Source: CAYGDP01 sp964348665 (lineage in GTDB: Bacteria > Verrucomicrobiota > Verrucomicrobiia > Palsa-1439 > CAYGDP01). From it: DNA of 64,000 nt. The stretch spans positions 1-64,000 of the forward strand of contig CAYGDP010000002.1 of assembly GCA_964348665.1 (NCBI GenBank), given 5' to 3'. A program made the translations under genes and the position numbers. The notes beneath the pieces were generated by a model. The model was not told the DNA's origin and ran no database searches. It worked only from the letters and a program-made list of their open reading frames with translations. Shown here in pieces: positions 60,670-64,000 of the stretch; the first letter of the stretch is position 1; every line of letters starts with the position of its first letter.

Positions 60670-60671
60670 CG

Positions 60672-61466
60672 CTATTTGTCTGCGTTTTCGCCAATTTTGT
60701 GGCTCATCCCCATCGCGGTAAAAATTGCATCACGAGTCCTTAGATAATCAGGTGCATCGAGATCGCGCGGGCGCGGCAAGAGAACCGGCACAATTGTCTT
60801 AATCGTCGCCGGTCGCTGGCTCATCACGAATACCCGGTCAGCAAGTTGCACCGCTTCTTCAATGTCGTGGGTGACAAAGAGGATGGTCTTTTTCTCGCTC
60901 TGCCAGATGCGAGTCAAATCCGATCGCATTTTGAGCCGCGTGATGAAATCCAGCGCGCCGAACGGCTCGTCCATGTAGATAATCTGGGGATTCGCCGCGA
61001 GTGCGCGGGCGATCTCGACGCGCTGCTTCATCCCACCCGATAACTCTCGTGGATAGGCGCGCTCGAACCCATTCAAGCCAACCATCTCAATGTAATGAGC
61101 GACAATTCGTTTGCGGTCGGTTTCGCTGTTTTGCAGCAATCCAAACTCGATGTTGTCCTGCACCGTCAACCACGGAAAGACACCGTTTTCCTGAAATACA
61201 AAGATGCGCCTCGGATCGGGGCCGATGACGCGCTGGCCTTCGACGATCGCCTCGCCTCGCGTCGCGCGAAGAAAACCACCGACGATGTTGAGGAGCGTGG
61301 ATTTGCCGCAGCCGGACGGCCCGACAATGCAGACAAATTCGCCCTCGCGCACTTCCATGTCGACATGCTCCAGCACGGACACAGATTCTCCGTTGGATTT
61401 TCCCCCGAAGGTCATCCATACGTCGCGAATCTCGACGGCAAGCGTGTTTGGTTTATCGGTTGGCAT
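60672..61466 (-). CDS. NitT/TauT-type ABC transporter ATP-binding protein
   Basis: 264 residues from the ATG at 61466 (MPTDKPNTLAVEIRDVWMTF). Walker A GPSGCGKST (49-57), a Q-loop, the signature LSGGMKQRVEIARALA, Walker B IIYMDEPFGALD and the H-loop VTHDIEEAV are intact. It energises the permease encoded upstream, with which it overlaps by 14 bp. The subfamily covers taurine, aliphatic sulfonate, nitrate and pyrimidine-precursor importers; the substrate is undetermined. Confidence 0.92.
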   Translation of the reverse strand: MPTDKPNTLAVEIRDVWMTFGGKSNGESVSVLEHVDMEVREGEFVCIVGPSGCGKSTLLNIVGGFLRATRGEAIVEGQRVIGPDPRRIFVFQENGVFPWLTVQDNIEFGLLQNSETDRKRIVAHYIEMVGLNGFERAYPRELSGGMKQRVEIARALAANPQIIYMDEPFGALDFITRLKMRSDLTRIWQSEKKTILFVTHDIEEAVQLADRVFVMSQRPATIKTIVPVLLPRPRDLDAPDYLRTRDAIFTAMGMSHKIGENADK

Positions 61467-62235
61467 AACCCCAGCGAACTTCGTCAAACTTTTCCAATCG
61501 CCGCACGAGCAGATCAAGAATCAACCCGATCAACCCAATCATCACCATTCCCGCCACGACAAGGTCATACCGCTTGCCCGCGTTCCGGGCGTCAATGATG
61601 AGATAGCCCAGTCCTGAATTGACCGCGATCATCTCGGCCGCCACGACGACGAGCCACGCCACGCCCAGCGCGATGCGAATGCCCGTGATGATTTGAGGAA
61701 GGCAGGCAGGCAGAATGACCCGCCGAAACAGTTGCCTGCGGCTCAATCCAAAATTCTCGGCCGCGCGCAGATAAATCGGCTGCATATTTTGCACGGCGGC
61801 GATCGCCGAGACTGTGATCGGAAACACGCTGGCCAGAAAGATCAGGAAAATCGGCGCGGCGTCGGATACGCCGAACCATAGAATTGCCACGGGAATCCAG
61901 GCGATCGGCGAGATCGGCCGCAGCATTTGGATCATCGGGTTGAACGCCTGAAATGCGCGCGCATACCAACCGAGGAAAAGGCCAAACGGCACTCCGATGC
62001 ACACCGCCAGGGCAAACCCCCACGTCACACGAAACAGCGATGCGACGATATATTTGATCAGCAACCCTTTTTGCGCCAATTCCACAATGCCGCGCAACAC
62101 TTCCAGGGGTTTGGGAAATAATTCGCTGCCCGACAGCCACACGCCACAATGCCAGACGAACAAAAATACGCCCGCCACAACAAGCGGCAGCAAGATTTTG
62201 CCAGCAGCAAACTCTGGCTTTGACGAGACATTCAT
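61453..62235 (-). CDS. NitT/TauT-type ABC transporter permease
   Basis: 260 residues with about six TM helices. The BPD_transp_1 EAA loop is in YLRAAENFGLSRRQLFRRV, followed by ILPACLPQIITGIRIALGVAWLVVVAAEM in parts. Preceding it, FGVSDAAPIFLIFLASVFP is characteristic of SsuC/TauC/NrtB. It overlaps the binding-protein gene upstream by 4 bp (ATGA) and the ATPase gene downstream by 14 bp. Confidence 0.92.
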   Translation of the reverse strand: MNVSSKPEFAAGKILLPLVVAGVFLFVWHCGVWLSGSELFPKPLEVLRGIVELAQKGLLIKYIVASLFRVTWGFALAVCIGVPFGLFLGWYARAFQAFNPMIQMLRPISPIAWIPVAILWFGVSDAAPIFLIFLASVFPITVSAIAAVQNMQPIYLRAAENFGLSRRQLFRRVILPACLPQIITGIRIALGVAWLVVVAAEMIAVNSGLGYLIIDARNAGKRYDLVVAGMVMIGLIGLILDLLVRRLEKFDEVRWGYANR

Positions 62236-63278
62236 TTTTTCACCTCAAACGGGTGCGGCTTCAACGACGTTTGGTCGGGCGCAAACGAGTCGTCCACATA
62301 GTCATCGAAATGCGCCGTTCCTTGCAAGATACCCGCTTCCTTCGCAAGCCGTTCAATCTCCTCGAAGTTTGCGCGGAGCGGTTTGAGATTGGTGTATGTC
62401 ACCCGATCTGGCGGCTTGCTCAACACAAACGTAAGCAGACGCGGGTCCTGGTTGTAATAATGCTTGCTGACGAATTGCGCCGCTTCCATCCGGTTGTCCA
62501 TGTTTGCATCCAACCATTTGCCGCTTTGAGCGATGCCGTTGACGAGACGCTGGACGTCGTCCCGACGAGTCTTGATCGTATTTTCGCTCACGGCAAGCAC
62601 ACACGAGATAAAACCCGGCCACGAATCTTTCGCCTGATAGAGCACTCGCCCGTAACCGTCGAGCTCTGTCTGTCCCATAAACGGCTCGCCCGAAGTAATT
62701 GCATCCACCGAGCGGGTAATGAGCGCTGCGGGCATATCGGGAGGAGGCATCTCAATGAGTTTGATATCGTCGAGCGTCATGCCTTTGGCCTTCAACTCGC
62801 GGTAGAGAATCAAGCGTTGGTTGGCGTAGCGGCCGGGCACGGCGACAACCTTTCCCTTCAAGTCTTCCGTGCGGTAGATTTGCGAGTTCTTGTGCACCAT
62901 CACCGCGGAGCCGTCGCGGTGGCCGAGATAGACAATCTTGATCGGCACGCCTTGCTCGCGGAGCGCAATCGCCATGGGCGCCAGGATGAAGGTTGCAGGC
63001 AAATAACCGGAGAGATACGCCTCTTTCAACTCAGGCCAGCCGCCAAACCTCACGGGATCGAAAAAACTGTCGCCCTCGATATTTTTGTTGATGAAATCCG
63101 TCACCGGGCAGGTCAGGTGGCAGGTCACGGGCAGAAACCCGACGCGGAACTTCTCTTGTCGCTGTCCCTCTCGCTTCGCACCGAAAAAGTTCACGTGCAA
63201 ATTCAGCGACGCGTGCAGGAGGGTGACCAGAGCGATCCAAGCGGCTGCCGCGACGAGCACTGTTCGTTTGAGCGTCAT
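62232..63278 (-). CDS. NitT/TauT-type ABC substrate-binding protein
   Basis: 348 residues from the second ATG of the frame (63278), chosen because a TATAGG box ends 10 nt upstream and AGGG lies at Shine-Dalgarno distance; the first ATG is at 63287. An N-terminal hydrophobic segment anchors or exports it. The NMT1/SsuA-like body starts KFRVGFLPVTCHLTCPVTDF and includes MAIALREQGVPIKIVYLGHR and MPPPDMPAALITRSVDAIT. Two cysteines in CHLTC near the ligand-binding start are notable. First gene of the importer operon. Confidence 0.88.
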   Translation of the reverse strand: MTLKRTVLVAAAAWIALVTLLHASLNLHVNFFGAKREGQRQEKFRVGFLPVTCHLTCPVTDFINKNIEGDSFFDPVRFGGWPELKEAYLSGYLPATFILAPMAIALREQGVPIKIVYLGHRDGSAVMVHKNSQIYRTEDLKGKVVAVPGRYANQRLILYRELKAKGMTLDDIKLIEMPPPDMPAALITRSVDAITSGEPFMGQTELDGYGRVLYQAKDSWPGFISCVLAVSENTIKTRRDDVQRLVNGIAQSGKWLDANMDNRMEAAQFVSKHYYNQDPRLLTFVLSKPPDRVTYTNLKPLRANFEEIERLAKEAGILQGTAHFDDYVDDSFAPDQTSLKPHPFEVKK

Positions 63279-63367
63279 ACGCCACATCCCTATATCATCC
63301 CCTTGATCTTGGCAAGAAAAAAGTATGTGTACGTATTATTTAGGCTGGCCCCATTTCCCCGGCTGTC

Positions 63368-64000
63368 TTATAGACCGACCCGCGACGGATACTCGGGGAC
63401 GCCGCGGACGCCCGGGACGCGAAGACGAAAGAGCGCTCCAGCTCCTTCGCCTTCCGCGTCGCGATGATCGCCGCCGGCAGTGGTGATATACATGTCGCCA
63501 TAGTCGTCTTGCCCGCTCGAAGCTCCGTCAACGCGGCTTTGGGCGAAAATGACGCTGCTCACTTTTTTCGCGGGAAATTTGATGCGAAGAACTTCGTCGC
63601 CCCCGGGCGCATAGCGAAAGAGATGGTTGCCGTCCCATCGCGCGCTCCAGACATAACCTTCGGCGTCCACGGTCATCCCGTCAGGCACTCCTTCTCCTTC
63701 AGGAGTGCGGACAAAGACCCGCTTGTTCGTAATTGATCCCGTGTTTTGGTCGTAGTCGAACCGATAAATCTCGTGCGTTGGCGAGTCGGTATAATAGAGT
63801 TGCCTCCGGTCGGGTGCGAAACCGAGCCCATTGGACACGCCGATGCCTGTGAGCAATTTTGTAATTTTACCGTCAAGATCGAGCCTATAAAGGCTGGCCG
63901 GATGCGCTTTGGTTGCCATCGTCCCGCAAAAAACCCGGCCTACGGGATCCGCGATCACATCGTTGAATCGGCTGTCCCGTTCTTCCGGTATTTCTTCGAT
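63368..64000 (-). CDS. SMP-30/gluconolactonase family protein, N-terminus outside window
   Basis: The frame is open to the window edge, giving 211 C-terminal residues. The six-bladed beta-propeller family is shown by DSRFNDVIADPVGRVFCGTM, IGVSNGLGFAPDRRQLYYTD, TPEGEGVPDGMTVDAEGYVW and WDGNHLFRYAPGG, with the metal-binding Asn and Asp residues (FND, SNGLG, PDGMTVD) intact. Members hydrolyse sugar lactones or organophosphates with calcium or zinc. It is upstream of nothing else on this strand within 80 bp. Confidence 0.88.
   Translation of the reverse strand: MEEIPEERDSRFNDVIADPVGRVFCGTMATKAHPASLYRLDLDGKITKLLTGIGVSNGLGFAPDRRQLYYTDSPTHEIYRFDYDQNTGSITNKRVFVRTPEGEGVPDGMTVDAEGYVWSARWDGNHLFRYAPGGDEVLRIKFPAKKVSSVIFAQSRVDGASSGQDDYGDMYITTAGGDHRDAEGEGAGALFRLRVPGVRGVPEYPSRVGL

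Noticed and set aside
62220..63467. 415-residue plus-strand ORF
   Set aside because: It is antisense to the ABC substrate-binding protein, which is well supported.
1..64000. tRNA, rRNA or riboswitch genes
   Set aside because: I read the intergenic stretches and saw no cloverleaf with TTCGAAxC arm or known riboswitch core; a covariance-model scan would be decisive.

Overview
The window looks like part of a chromosome from the PVC group, most likely Verrucomicrobiota of the Limisphaerales/Pedosphaera type. The evidence is moderate-to-high GC, the paired DUF1552/DUF1592 and DUF1549-DUF1553/DUF1501 secreted protein genes typical of Planctomycetota and Verrucomicrobiota, and two giant calcium-binding-repeat proteins with an N-terminal LExR..PA motif. 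This is inferred from gene content; no rRNA or tRNA gene was seen.

Layout. 1-13768: two giant RTX/Calx-beta/FG-GAP surface proteins on the minus strand, the first cut by the window edge and the second containing a 10-N gap, with a LysR regulator and a TPR-methyltransferase between them on the plus strand. 13907-22255: selB, a PIG-L deacetylase, a peptide-type ABC importer (binding protein and two permeases with unusual insertions, no ATPase) and an aldo/keto reductase. 22350-26218: a TIP-like aquaporin, two tandem secreted paralogs, a Gfo/Idh/MocA oxidoreductase and a small membrane protein. 26236-35427: asnB, a glycosyltransferase, a HEAT-repeat protein, two zinc-ribbon membrane paralogs, mutS, an Sm-like small protein and thrB. 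35431-43024: secreted proteins, sucD, a sugar isomerase-cupin-SnoaL set, a small two-gene operon and sucC, so sucC and sucD are split by about 3 kb. 43062-47054 is the most accessory-looking part: AT-rich DNA with a parS-like palindrome, an IS1595-type transposase, then ferredoxin and YqeY genes, then a restriction-modification-like locus (XRE regulator, DpnA-like methyltransferase with a frameshift, PD-(D/E)xK nuclease). 47119-55778: two divergent secreted cytochrome/DUF pairs. 55797-60167: hydrolases (alpha/beta hydrolase, esterase, serine beta-lactamase-like enzyme, M42 peptidase). 60672-63278: a NitT/TauT-type ABC importer. 63368-64000: a partial SMP-30 lactonase.

The most general signal is in the promoters. 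About fifteen transcription units on both strands have a sigma70-like TTGNNN-N15..18-TANNNT whose -10 box ends only 6-11 nt before an ATG or GTG, with no Shine-Dalgarno sequence. That is the geometry of leaderless mRNAs. Other genes here (first RTX gene, lysR, aquaporin, the zinc-ribbon paralog at 31597, SnoaL) have strong Shine-Dalgarno sequences, so both initiation modes seem to coexist. The pattern was also used to choose start codons, for example for selB and the HEAT-repeat gene.

Other points to note are the methyltransferase frameshift beside an apparently intact nuclease, the GATC-rich nested palindromes in its promoter, the parS-like site, and a probable mis-join at the N gap inside the 3095-residue protein.
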